A stretch of DNA of 24,847 nt from JAWLCA01 sp050485905. GTDB lineage: Bacteria > Pseudomonadota > Alphaproteobacteria > Rhodobacterales > Rhodobacteraceae. Position numbers and translations under genes: made by a program. The stretch is taken from positions 1-24,847 of the forward strand of contig JBJHCH010000044.1 of the NCBI GenBank assembly GCA_050485905.1, given 5' to 3'. The notes beneath the pieces were generated by a model. That model saw nothing but the letters and a program-made list of their open reading frames with translations. It was not told the origin of the DNA and did not search any database. Positions 6,513 to 14,542 of this stretch are shown here, piece after piece; the stretch's first letter is position 1; each line of letters starts with the position of its first letter.

Positions 6513-9500
6513 TCATTCGGCCGCGATCCCTTCCAGACGGTCTTCGATGTCATCGGCCGCGCCCTGCAGGGCGGCCAGCGTGTCGGCATCGGGCTGCCAG
6601 TAGTTCCGGTCGGATGCCTCCAGCATGCGGCTTGCCATGCGGGCGCTGGCCTTGGGGTTCAGCGCGGCCAGCCGCCGCCGCATCGCCTCGTCCAACACGA
6701 AGGTTTCCGACAGGCGCTGATAGACCCAGGGCTCCACCTGCCCGGTGGTGGCCGACCAGCCCAGCGTGTTGGTCATGTGCGCCTCGATCTGGCGCACGCC
6801 CTCGGCCCCGTGCTTCAGCAGGCTTTCATAGAATTTCGGGTTCAGGCTGCGGGCGCGGGTTTCCAGTGCGATCTGGTCCTGCAGGGTGCGGACCTTGGCG
6901 TTGCCGCGGGTCTGGTCGCCGATGTAGATCGCGGCCTCATCCCCGCCGCGGGCGCGCTTTACCGCGCGGGCGATGCCGCCCAGCGTGTCGAAGTAGTGAT
7001 CGACCGAGGTGACGCCCAGTTCCACCGATTCGAGATTCTGATAAGCGACATCCACGTCCTTCAGCGCCTGTTGCAGCAGGGCGGGATGCTTCACCGCCTT
7101 GCCGTTGCGGCCATAGGCAAAGGATTTGCGCGCCTCGTAGGCATCGGCCAGATCGTCCTCCTGCCCCCAGGCGGAGTTGTCGATCATGATGTTGACGTTG
7201 GACCCATAGGCGCCCTCGGCATTGGAAAAGACGCGCAGCGCGGCCTCTTCCAGATCGACGCCCATCCGTTCGGCATAGTCGAGCGCGTGGGCGCGGATGA
7301 AGTTCTGCGCCAGCGGTTCGTCGGCGGTTGCGGCCTTGAACGCGGCCTCGGCCAGCAGCCGGGTCTGCAGGGGCAGCAGGTCGCGGAAGATGCCCGACAG
7401 GGTCATCACCACGTCGATGCGCGGGCGGCCGAGTTCGACCAGCGGGATCAGATCCGCACCGGCCAGACGGCCAAAGCTGTCAAAGCGTGGGCGTGCGCCG
7501 ATCAGCGCCAGCGCCTGGGCGATGGGCACGCCGTCCGACTTGATGTTGTCCGACCCCCAGAGCACCAGCGCCACCGACCGCGGCAGCGCGGGATGGGTTG
7601 CCAGCAGCAGGTCGGCCTGCTTGGCGCCGTCCCGCATGGCAAAGGCGGTGGGCATCCGGAACGGATCGAACGCGTGGATGTTGCGGCCCGTCGGCAGAAC
7701 CTCGGGGCTGCGGATCAGGTCGCCGCCGGGAACCGGGCGGATGTAGCGGCCCGAAAGGGCGCGCAGCAGGCTGGGCAGTTCGTGGCTTTCCTGCAGGATC
7801 GCATCGACCCGTTCCAGTGTCTCGGTGTCGGCATCGATCATCGCGCGCAGGTGTTCGGCCCGTTCGGCATCGCCCACCGGGCGGCCGACGACATGCAGGC
7901 CGGCGGGGATCAGTGCATCCTCGGTTTCCAGCAGCTTCAGCCACAGCGCCTGCGGCGGCGTGCCGGCCATGTCCACCGCCTCGGCCTGGGTGGCGATCAG
8001 CGCCTCAAGATCCGGGCGTTCCGGCGCATCGTCCGGTGTGGCGCGCCAGCGGGTCAGGCTGTCTTTCAGCTCCAGCAGCCCCTTGTAGAGGCCCGAGGCC
8101 GCCAGCGGCGGGGTCATGTGCGTGACGGTGACCGCGCCCGACCGGCGCTTGGCCAGCGTCGCCTCGGACGGGTTGTTGGACGCGTAGAGGTAGACATTGG
8201 GCAGATCGCCGATCAGCCGGTCGGGCCAGTCGGATGACCCCATGCCGGCCTGACGGCCGGGCATGAATTCCAACGCGCCATGCATCCCGAAATGCAGGAT
8301 CACGTCGGCGGCGAAGCGGTTCTTGAGCCAGAGGTAGAAGGTGGCGAAGGCGTGCGTCGGAGCAAAGCCCTTTTCGAAGAGAAGGCGCATCGGGTCGCCT
8401 TCGTAGCCAAAGACCGGCTGGACGCCGACGAAAACCTTGCCGAACTGCGCGCCGAGGATGAACACGCCGCGACCGTCCGATTGCAGCCGGCCCGGCGCAG
8501 GCCCCCAGACCGCCTCGATGTCCCGCAGCCAGGGCGTGCCGCGCACGATGTCGTCGGCGCTGACATGGGCGGCAACGTTGGCGTCCTGACCGAAGCGGGC
8601 CGCGTTGCCCTCCAGCACCGCCGCGCGCAATGCCTCGACCGTGGCGGGCGGCGTCAGGTCATAGCCTTCGTCGGCCATGGCGTGCAGCGTGTTGTGCAGG
8701 CTTTCAAAGACGCTGAGGTAAGCGGCCGTGCCCACGGCGCCGGCATTGGGCGGAAAGCCGAACAGCACGATGGCGACCTTGCGGTCCGCCACCCGGCCCC
8801 GCCGCAGCCGCGCGAGATTCAGCGCGCGGGTGGCCAGACGGTCGATGCGTTCGTGGCAGGGCGCCATCGCCTTGTGCTGGTTCTGCTCGGACGCCGCCGA
8901 ACAGGCGCGCGGGCATCCCAGGCAGGTGTCGGCGCCGTGGCGACCGGCAAAGACGGTGGGGTTGGTCGCGCCGTCGATCTCAGGCAGGGCGATCAGCATG
9001 GTGGTTTCGACCGGGCCGAGGCCCTGGGCGGACCCGGCCCATTGCGCCAGCGTCTGAAATTCCAGCGGATGGGCGGCGATGTAGGGCAGGTCGAGGTCGG
9101 CCAGAACCTCTACCGCCGCCGCGCTGTCGTTATAGGCCGGCCCGCCGATCAGGCTGAATCCGGTGAGAGAGACCAGCGCGTCGATGCGGCTGCCCGCCTC
9201 GGTGCGGAAATAGGCGTCGATGGCCGGGCGACCATCCAGCCCGCCGGCGAAGGCCGGGATCACCCGGATGCCCCGCGCCTCCATCGCCGCGATCACCCCG
9301 TCGTAATGCGCGCTGTCGTTGGCGAGGACATAGGAGCGCATCAGCAGCAGGCCGACCGTCGCCACCGGATCCTTCGGCGCGGGCAGGTCGGACAGGCGCG
9401 TGGTGATCCGGTCCTTCAGACCGGGGTGGTAGAGGCCGGTATCGGGATAGTCGATCGGCGCCCGCGCATCCGCCCCCCGCCAAGCCCGTTCGCGGGCATA

Positions 9501-10085
9501 GCGCCCGACAAGGAAGCGGACCATCTGTTCGACATTGTCGTCGGACCCGCCCAGCCAGTATTGCATGGTCAGAAACCAGGCGCGCAGGTCCTGCGCCTTG
9601 CCGGGGATGAAGCGCAGGATCTTCGGCAGCCGGCGCAGCATGGTCATCTGACGCTCGCCCGAATCCGCGCTGGGCTGCTTGTGCGCGCCGCGCAGCTTTT
9701 TCAGCAGGGCCATGATGCCCGTCGCGGGCTTCATCATGTCCAGATCGCCCATCTTGGTCAGCTGCACGATCTCGCGGTCGGCGATCACGCCGATCATCGC
9801 GTCGCAGGCATCGCGGCGGGACTGAAGGTCGGGCAGGATGGCGCGGACGTGCTCCTCGAGGAATAGCAGGTTCGCCACGATGATGTCGCCGTGGCGAAGG
9901 TCGTCGCGGGCGGCCTCCAGCGCGGCGGGGTTCTCCGACCACTCGGCGGCGGCGTGGATCGTGATGGACAGGCCGGGGAAGTCGATTGCCAGCCGGTCGG
10001 ATACGCGGGCGGCGGGGCCGGCGGCGTGCCGGTCCAGCGTCACGATGACGATGCGGTAGCCTGGGATATGGCGATCATCGCGCAT
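6513..10085 (-). CDS. bchH: Magnesium chelatase, porphyrin-binding subunit BchH
   Basis: BchH binds protoporphyrin IX and, with the AAA+ subunits BchI and BchD (not in this window), inserts Mg2+. It is a CobN-family protein; the 1190-residue length from the ATG at 10085 fits. Recognisable stretches include VVSLTGFSLIGGPAYND-like residues near 310-325 (seen as LVSLTGFSLIGGPAY), the cysteine cluster C388-LGC391-PRAC395, and HFGMHGALEFMPGRQ, close to the CobN/BchH signature. The frame stays open for 31 more codons upstream, but those lie inside bchB and read as low-complexity Arg/Pro, so the ATG is chosen. It overlaps the bchB end by 11 bp, the longest overlap in the operon. Confidence 0.98.
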   Translation of the reverse strand: MRDDRHIPGYRIVIVTLDRHAAGPAARVSDRLAIDFPGLSITIHAAAEWSENPAALEAARDDLRHGDIIVANLLFLEEHVRAILPDLQSRRDACDAMIGVIADREIVQLTKMGDLDMMKPATGIMALLKKLRGAHKQPSADSGERQMTMLRRLPKILRFIPGKAQDLRAWFLTMQYWLGGSDDNVEQMVRFLVGRYARERAWRGADARAPIDYPDTGLYHPGLKDRITTRLSDLPAPKDPVATVGLLLMRSYVLANDSAHYDGVIAAMEARGIRVIPAFAGGLDGRPAIDAYFRTEAGSRIDALVSLTGFSLIGGPAYNDSAAAVEVLADLDLPYIAAHPLEFQTLAQWAGSAQGLGPVETTMLIALPEIDGATNPTVFAGRHGADTCLGCPRACSAASEQNQHKAMAPCHERIDRLATRALNLARLRRGRVADRKVAIVLFGFPPNAGAVGTAAYLSVFESLHNTLHAMADEGYDLTPPATVEALRAAVLEGNAARFGQDANVAAHVSADDIVRGTPWLRDIEAVWGPAPGRLQSDGRGVFILGAQFGKVFVGVQPVFGYEGDPMRLLFEKGFAPTHAFATFYLWLKNRFAADVILHFGMHGALEFMPGRQAGMGSSDWPDRLIGDLPNVYLYASNNPSEATLAKRRSGAVTVTHMTPPLAASGLYKGLLELKDSLTRWRATPDDAPERPDLEALIATQAEAVDMAGTPPQALWLKLLETEDALIPAGLHVVGRPVGDAERAEHLRAMIDADTETLERVDAILQESHELPSLLRALSGRYIRPVPGGDLIRSPEVLPTGRNIHAFDPFRMPTAFAMRDGAKQADLLLATHPALPRSVALVLWGSDNIKSDGVPIAQALALIGARPRFDSFGRLAGADLIPLVELGRPRIDVVMTLSGIFRDLLPLQTRLLAEAAFKAATADEPLAQNFIRAHALDYAERMGVDLEEAALRVFSNAEGAYGSNVNIMIDNSAWGQEDDLADAYEARKSFAYGRNGKAVKHPALLQQALKDVDVAYQNLESVELGVTSVDHYFDTLGGIARAVKRARGGDEAAIYIGDQTRGNAKVRTLQDQIALETRARSLNPKFYESLLKHGAEGVRQIEAHMTNTLGWSATTGQVEPWVYQRLSETFVLDEAMRRRLAALNPKASARMASRMLEASDRNYWQPDADTLAALQGAADDIEDRLEGIAAE

Positions 10086-11622
10086 AATGGGCCTTTGCCT
10101 CGTAAAGCGTGTCCCTGGAGATCTCGGCGACGCCACGCTCGGCGGCATATTTCTCGGTGTTGCGCCGCGCCTTTCCACGCACGAAGAACGGGATCTTCTT
10201 CAGCTCGTTCTCGGCATCCGGCAGCCAGACGATCTCGAACCCGGTGGGTGCGGCCTCGGGAGCCGTCGGGTCGGGGGCGGTGGCCGGCGGTGCAGCTTCC
10301 AGCGGTTTCGGGGCATGGCCGCCGTGGTGGCTGGGGCCGGCAGCGTCGTGAAACTCGAAATCGTCGCGGAACATGTGAAGCAGGTGTTCTTCCAGCCCCA
10401 TGACCAGCGGGTGAATCCACGTGTCGAAGATGACGTTCGCACCCTCCCACCCCATCTGGGGGGAGTAGCGGGCCGGAAAGTCCTGCACGTGGACGGGGGC
10501 CGAGATCACGGCGCAGGGGATGCCAAGCCGCTTGCCGATGTGGCGCTCCATCTGGGTGCCGAGGATCATCTCGGGCGAGAGCCGTTCGATGGTCTGCTCC
10601 ACCTCCAGATAGTCGTCGGTGACCAGCGCCTCGACGCCATAGTCGCGGGCGAGCGCGCGGATCGGCCGGGCCATCTCGCGGTTGTAGCAGCCCATGCCCA
10701 CCACCTCGAACCCCATCTCGTCGCGGGCGATGCGGGCCGCGGCGGCGACATGGGTGCCGTCACCGAACAGGAAAACGCGCTTGCCGGTCAGGTAGGTCGA
10801 ATCGACCGAGCGCGACCACCACGGCAGGCGCAGGCGGCTTTCGTCGCTGCGGACGGGCAATCCGGTGATCCGGGACACTTCGGCCAGGAAATCGCGCGTC
10901 GCGCCGACGCCGATGGGCACGGTACGGGTCCAGGGCTGACCAAGGTCGCGCTCCATCCAGCGGGCGGCGGCTTCGGCATGTTCGGGGTACATCAGCACGT
11001 TGAAATGTGCGGCGCCCATGCGGGAAATGTCGGCCGGCGTCGCGCCCATCGGCGCCACGACATTCACGCCGATGCCCATGTCGTCCAGCAGCGCGGTGAC
11101 CTCGGTGATGTCGTCGCGGTGGCGGAAGCCCAGCGCGGTCGGGCCGATCAGATTGGCGGTGATGCGCTCGGTGCGCGCCATCGGGCGGGCGAGCTGCCGG
11201 ACAAGCTGGAAGAAAGTTTCGTCGGTGCCGAAGTTCTCCTTGCGCTGGTAGCTGGGCAGTTCCAGCGCGATGACCGGCACCGGGATCCCCATCGTCTCTG
11301 CCAGACCGCCGGGGTCGTCCTGGATCAGCTCGGCGGTGCAGGAGGCGCCGACGATCAGGGCCTGCGGCCGGAACCTATCATAGGCGTCCTGACAGGCGGT
11401 CTTGAACAGGTTGGCAGTGTCCGATCCCAGGTCGCGCGCCTGAAAGGTGGTGTAGCTGACCGGTGGGCGATGATTGCGCCGTTCGATCATGGTGAACAGC
11501 AGGTCGGCATAGGTGTCGCCCTGCGGCGCGTGCAGGACATAGTGCAGGCCCGTCATCCCCGTGGCGACACGCATCGCGCCGACATGCGGGGGGCCTTCGT
11601 ATGTCCAGACGGTCAGCTTCAT
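10075..11622 (-). CDS. bchB: Dark-operative protochlorophyllide reductase, subunit BchB
   Basis: BchB pairs with BchN in the NifDK-like heterotetramer that reduces ring D of protochlorophyllide without light. The 515-residue protein starts MKLTVWTYEGPPHVGAMRV. Asp36 (GDTYAD) is at the position of the unusual aspartate ligand of the NB [4Fe-4S] cluster. Asp274 (RSVDSTY) coincides with the catalytic aspartate known from Rhodobacter capsulatus. The C-terminal 50 residues (WLPDAENELKKIPFFVRGKAR onward) form the small domain typical of BchB/ChlB, linked by an Ala/Pro-rich tether at about residues 440-460. Its ATG overlaps the bchN stop (ATGA), and its 3' end overlaps bchH. Confidence 0.98.
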   Translation of the reverse strand: MKLTVWTYEGPPHVGAMRVATGMTGLHYVLHAPQGDTYADLLFTMIERRNHRPPVSYTTFQARDLGSDTANLFKTACQDAYDRFRPQALIVGASCTAELIQDDPGGLAETMGIPVPVIALELPSYQRKENFGTDETFFQLVRQLARPMARTERITANLIGPTALGFRHRDDITEVTALLDDMGIGVNVVAPMGATPADISRMGAAHFNVLMYPEHAEAAARWMERDLGQPWTRTVPIGVGATRDFLAEVSRITGLPVRSDESRLRLPWWSRSVDSTYLTGKRVFLFGDGTHVAAAARIARDEMGFEVVGMGCYNREMARPIRALARDYGVEALVTDDYLEVEQTIERLSPEMILGTQMERHIGKRLGIPCAVISAPVHVQDFPARYSPQMGWEGANVIFDTWIHPLVMGLEEHLLHMFRDDFEFHDAAGPSHHGGHAPKPLEAAPPATAPDPTAPEAAPTGFEIVWLPDAENELKKIPFFVRGKARRNTEKYAAERGVAEISRDTLYEAKAHYAR

Positions 11623-12905
11623 TCCGCCGCCTCTAGCTTCAAAAGGTCACGGCGGCGCAGCGGGCGGGCGAAGAGGGCGGCAAGGTCGCCGGCCTGTTCG
11701 TAGAAGTGGACGGGCGTGAAGACGAGTTCGATGGCCCATTTCGTGGCCAACCCCTCGGCCTCCAGCGGGTTGGCAAGGCCGAGGCCACAGACCGTCAGGT
11801 CGGCCCGTGCTGCGCGGGCACGGTCAAGCTGGCGGTCGACATGCTGCCCTTCCGAGATTGTCGGCCCGGCGGCCAGCAGGTCCAGATCTGGCCCGACGAG
11901 GCCCTTGTGGATGAACGGTGCGCCGACCTCGATCGCGGTCATTCCGCATTCGCGCGTCAGGAAGCGGGCGAGTGGAATTTCCAACTGGCTGTCGGGGAAG
12001 AAGAAGATCGATTTGCCGTTCAGCGTCTCGGTCGCGGCCGCGATGGCCTTGCGGGCGCGGGCGCGCGGGGCCTCTGTCACGCGCTCGAAGGTCTCGCGGC
12101 TGACGCCGAACTCCGCCGCAACGGTGGCCAGCCAGGCGGTGGTGCCTTCTTCGCCGAACGGAAACGGGGCCGGCAGATGGCGCGCGCCGCGACGTTCCAG
12201 CGCCGCGCTGGTTTCGCCAAGGAAGGGTTGCGTCAGGGCGAAGACAGTGTTCGGCCCGACTGCTGGCAGCTCCCCCGACCGCCGCGCTGGAAGCACGCGA
12301 ACCGGGGCGATCCCCAGATCGGACAGAAGCTGCAGCGCCTGATCCTCCACCACGTCGGGCAGGGCGCCGACGATCAGCAGCTCCCGAGCCTCCGATTCGG
12401 GCAACACCGGTACCATGGACGCCAGGCAGGCATCTTCGCCCTCGGTAAAGGTCGTTTCGATTCCCGAGCCAGAGTAGTTGAGCACCCGGACATGCGGGGA
12501 ATGGACTTGGGCGAGACGTTCTGCCGCGCGCGAGAGGTCAAGCTTGATCACCTCGGACGGGCAGGAGCCGACGAGGAAAAGCTGCCGGATGTCAGGGCGG
12601 CGTGACAGCAGGCGGGCGACCTCGCGGTCCAGTTCCTCATGCGCATCGGCAAGCCCGGCGAGATCCTTCTCTTCAAGAATCGCCGTGCCGAAGCGGGGTT
12701 CGGCAAAGATCATGACACCGGCCGCGCTTTGCAGCAGATGTGCGCAAGTACGGCTGCCCACCACAAGGAAGAAAGCGTCCTGCATCTTGCGGTGCAGCCA
12801 GATGATTCCCGTCAGCCCGCAGAACACCTCTCGCTGGCCGCGCTCCTTCAGAACCGGCTGGTCGCGGCAGCCCAGGCTCGGCGGCGGCGGGGTTGCGCGG
12901 GTCAT
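11619..12905 (-). CDS. bchN: Dark-operative protochlorophyllide reductase, subunit BchN
   Basis: BchN is the NifD-like partner of BchB. The 428-residue protein carries three cysteines at C29 (REVFCGLTG), C54 (GSRTCAHLL) and C115 (LVGSCPSEVI). Their 25- and 61-residue spacings equal those of the three Cys ligands of the NB cluster in Rhodobacter capsulatus BchN (C26, C51, C112); the fourth ligand is Asp36 of BchB. The ATG at 12905 overlaps the bchF stop by four bases and has GAGGTGA upstream. The enzyme complex is oxygen-sensitive, which makes the co-occurrence with O2-requiring AcsF notable. Confidence 0.98.
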   Translation of the reverse strand: MTRATPPPPSLGCRDQPVLKERGQREVFCGLTGIIWLHRKMQDAFFLVVGSRTCAHLLQSAAGVMIFAEPRFGTAILEEKDLAGLADAHEELDREVARLLSRRPDIRQLFLVGSCPSEVIKLDLSRAAERLAQVHSPHVRVLNYSGSGIETTFTEGEDACLASMVPVLPESEARELLIVGALPDVVEDQALQLLSDLGIAPVRVLPARRSGELPAVGPNTVFALTQPFLGETSAALERRGARHLPAPFPFGEEGTTAWLATVAAEFGVSRETFERVTEAPRARARKAIAAATETLNGKSIFFFPDSQLEIPLARFLTRECGMTAIEVGAPFIHKGLVGPDLDLLAAGPTISEGQHVDRQLDRARAARADLTVCGLGLANPLEAEGLATKWAIELVFTPVHFYEQAGDLAALFARPLRRRDLLKLEAAE

Positions 12906-13384
12906 GCCGTCACCTCGCCCTCACGCCGCGCCATGCGCAGCTTCCACAGGAACTGCCCGGCGTTGACGACATAGGCGGCATAGGCGGCCAGCGCGAGCCA
13001 CATCAGATCCATGGGTGAAAGCGTGCCCGCGACCAGCGCCCAGAGGTAGGCCGTGTGCAGCGCGATCACCACGAAACTGAACACGTCCTCCCAGAAAAAG
13101 GCTTCTGCGAAAAGGTATTGGCCGAAGACGACCTTCTCCCAGATCGCGCCGGTTACCATGATGAGATAGAGGAATCCGGTCTTCACGATGATGGAAAGCG
13201 TGGCGACTTCGTAGCCCGCGCCCGTAAGCATGTAGCGCAGCACGAAGACCAGAGAGATCCCAAAGGCAATGAACTGAAGCGGCGCCAATACTCCCTGGAT
13301 CAGCGTCCAGACCGTCGCATCGCGGCGTGCACGCTGTTCCGGCGAATAGAGCCGCGCAGTCTGTGCCTGCGATGTCTGGTGCAT
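12902..13384 (-). CDS. bchF: 3-vinyl bacteriochlorophyllide hydratase
   Basis: BchF adds water to the C3 vinyl group of (bacterio)chlorophyllide, giving the 3-hydroxyethyl side chain that BchC later oxidises. From the ATG at 13384 the protein is 160 residues, a normal size. It begins MHQTSQAQTARLYSPEQRARRD and has about four membrane segments (near 25-50, 60-80, 95-120 and 128-145), including LIMVTGAIWEKVVFGQYLFAEAFFWEDVFS. A TTG nine codons upstream (13411) would extend it, but the predicted promoter would leave only about four bases of leader there, and GGGGGGAGGG stands directly before the ATG. It is the first gene of the superoperon. Confidence 0.94.
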   Translation of the reverse strand: MHQTSQAQTARLYSPEQRARRDATVWTLIQGVLAPLQFIAFGISLVFVLRYMLTGAGYEVATLSIIVKTGFLYLIMVTGAIWEKVVFGQYLFAEAFFWEDVFSFVVIALHTAYLWALVAGTLSPMDLMWLALAAYAAYVVNAGQFLWKLRMARREGEVTA

Positions 13385-13421
13385 CCCTCCCCCCGCCGCG
13401 ATGAGCCGCAATCTTACGGGA

Positions 13422-13451
13422 AGGTTACGCGCGCTTTCCCAAAAGTGTCAA
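13422..13451 (-). promoter_or_regulatory. Candidate sigma-70 type promoter of the bchF superoperon
   Basis: On the minus strand TTGACA (13446-13451, full consensus) is followed after 18 bases by TAACCT (13422-13427, three of six matches). The start of transcription would fall near 13415, giving bchF a leader of about 30 bases with a purine-rich Shine-Dalgarno. The -35 hexamer is one arm of the PpsR motif, so repressor binding would block the promoter. The weak -10 makes this a moderate prediction. Confidence 0.5.
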
Positions 13452-13463
13452 TTGAAACTTACA
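13446..13463. promoter_or_regulatory. PpsR/CrtJ operator, bchF side
   Basis: TGTCAATTGAAACTTACA is an exact TGT-N12-ACA, the recognition motif of PpsR/CrtJ, whose gene lies 1.1 kb away. It covers the -35 box of the predicted bchF promoter. Under oxygen and light, bound PpsR would repress the whole bchF-puhE superoperon. Confidence 0.85.
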
Positions 13464-13477
13464 CTCTTGAATTGACA
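13460..13477. promoter_or_regulatory. Degenerate second PpsR half-operator overlapping the first
   Basis: The plus strand reads TAC-N12-ACA, so only one half-site is intact (TGTCAATT on the minus strand). It overlaps the exact operator by four bases. Together the outer arms AGTGTCAATT (13444-13453) and AATTGACACT (13470-13479) make a perfect 10-bp inverted repeat with a 16-bp spacer. Confidence 0.55.
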
Positions 13478-13590
13478 CTCGCGCACTTGGACCCTTTTTC
13501 GCAGCAGGTATCCGCAACCAGTTTTCTGCCTTTCGGCAAAGGATTGTCAGGGGGATCGCCGGGTGCCGGATCGAGATTCCGACGGGAGAG

Positions 13591-13608
13591 TGTCAATTAC
13601 CTTTGACA
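13591..13608. promoter_or_regulatory. PpsR/CrtJ operator, aerR side
   Basis: TGTCAATTACCTTTGACA is an exact TGT-N12-ACA and a 6-bp perfect dyad (TGTCAA and TTGACA). Its right arm would serve as the -35 box of an aerR promoter. Its centre is 145 bp from that of the bchF-side operator. Confidence 0.8.
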
Positions 13609-13631
13609 ACCTCGGGTGTTCTGTGGACACT
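13603..13631 (+). promoter_or_regulatory. Candidate aerR-ppsR promoter
   Basis: TTGACA (13603-13608) is followed after 17 bases by GACACT (13626-13631), a poor -10 with three of six matches. Transcription would begin near 13638, about 75 bases before the aerR ATG. The -35 matches consensus and lies inside the PpsR operator, which suggests autoregulation of aerR-ppsR. The -10 is weak, so confidence is low. Confidence 0.4.
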
Positions 13632-13712
13632 GTTCTCGCACAAGCGCCATCCGTTCTAGCTATCGTTCCGCGTGATTGGTGCAACCATAGGCGCATCGGG
13701 GGGAATTGCACG

Positions 13713-14495
13713 ATGCTGCTGACTCGTGAGACAGTCGCACCGGATATACGGACGGAGGCGGGCGTGAACCCTGCCATTACCGCGCAAGTCGCGGGGCTGC
13801 TGACATCGGGGCGGCTTCGTGAGGATGACTGGGTCGATTCGCTGACCCCTGTGGCGCGTGCGCTCAGCGGTCCCGACGACGATCTGCGGCGCCGGGTTCT
13901 GGGCAATCTGCGCCTGCAGGGCGTGTCGCAGGAAAAGATCGTTGACGAACTGATTCCCGAGATCGCCCGCCGCTTGGGTGCTGACTGGTGTAGCGATCGA
14001 ACCAGTTTCGCAGATGTGACCATCGGTGTCGGTCGACTGCAGCAACTCGTGCGAGAGATCGGCTCTCATTGGCGCTGCGATGATCTGGGAAGAAGTGATT
14101 CCCCCTGCGTTCTGATGGTGGTGCAGGCGGAAGACTATCACACGCTCGGCCCGATGGTGGCGGCGACGCAGCTACGCCGGATGGGAGTTTCTGTTCAGAT
14201 GTCGCTGGGTCGGCCTGACGGCGAAGTCGTGTCGCTGCTGCGACGCGGCGCCTTTGATATGGTCACCGTGTCAATTTCATGGGAAGGCAGGCTTGAATCG
14301 CTGCGGAACATGATCAATCTAATGAAATCATCAAGGACCGCTCGGCCCCCCGTGGTTGTCGGCGGCTCCTATATCGGCAATGAGCACGAGATGCGCGACC
14401 TGTCGGGTGCGGATCATGTGACATCGGATCCGAAGGAGGCGTTGAGGCTGTGCGGGCTGCCCGTTTCAGAAACCGGCGCGCGGCGCCAGACCTAG
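13713..14495 (+). CDS. aerR: AerR/PpaA, cobalamin-binding antirepressor of PpsR
   Basis: AerR (PpaA in Rhodobacter sphaeroides) binds B12 and modulates the repressor CrtJ/PpsR, linking light and B12 state to photosystem expression. From the ATG at 13713 the protein is 260 residues, preceded by GGGGGGAA. Residues about 20-120 are helical (VAGLLTSGRLREDDW, then EKIVDELIPEIARRLGADW), as in B12-binding four-helix caps. Residues about 132-250 form a B12-binding Rossmann-like domain with D141-Y-H143-T-L-G146, a D-x-H-x-x-G pattern whose His is the expected cobalt ligand, and VVVGGSYIG plus GADHVTSDPKEAL near the end. The frame is open upstream to 13563, so a longer isoform from a GTG cannot be excluded. 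ppsR follows after 47 bp. Confidence 0.93.
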   Translation: MLLTRETVAPDIRTEAGVNPAITAQVAGLLTSGRLREDDWVDSLTPVARALSGPDDDLRRRVLGNLRLQGVSQEKIVDELIPEIARRLGADWCSDRTSFADVTIGVGRLQQLVREIGSHWRCDDLGRSDSPCVLMVVQAEDYHTLGPMVAATQLRRMGVSVQMSLGRPDGEVVSLLRRGAFDMVTVSISWEGRLESLRNMINLMKSSRTARPPVVVGGSYIGNEHEMRDLSGADHVTSDPKEALRLCGLPVSETGARRQT

Positions 14496-14542
14496 GATTG
14501 GATACCGGTGATGACCCGGCTCGAAACGATGCCGAGGACGCC

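Larger units (their letters stand above)
13385..13712. other. Divergent control region between bchF and aerR
   Basis: This 328-bp stretch, the only gene-free one over 300 bp, separates the minus-strand superoperon from the plus-strand regulators. It is less GC-rich than its flanks near 13440-13480 and 13590-13610. It contains two exact TGT-N12-ACA motifs (13446-13463 and 13591-13608), one degenerate overlapping motif (13460-13477), and a small inverted repeat CCTTTCGGCAAAGG (13529-13542) of unknown role. I found no clear FNR-type TTGAT-N4-ATCAA site. Apart from a possible N-terminal extension of aerR, no credible reading frame fills it. Confidence 0.85.

Noticed and set aside
6459..9866. Long plus-strand open frames (6459-8237 and 8280-9866) opposite bchH
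   Set aside because: Both are mirror images of bchH codon use and have biased, featureless translations without a credible ribosome site.
13385..13411. Longer BchF starting at TTG 13411
   Set aside because: The predicted start of transcription near 13415 would leave almost no leader, and the nine extra residues are not typical. The ATG at 13384 has a purine-rich ribosome site.
13529..13542. Small inverted repeat CCTTTCGGCAAAGG as a regulator site or terminator
   Set aside because: The 5-bp arms with a four-base loop are short enough to occur by chance. It has no U-run and matches no operator I recognise.
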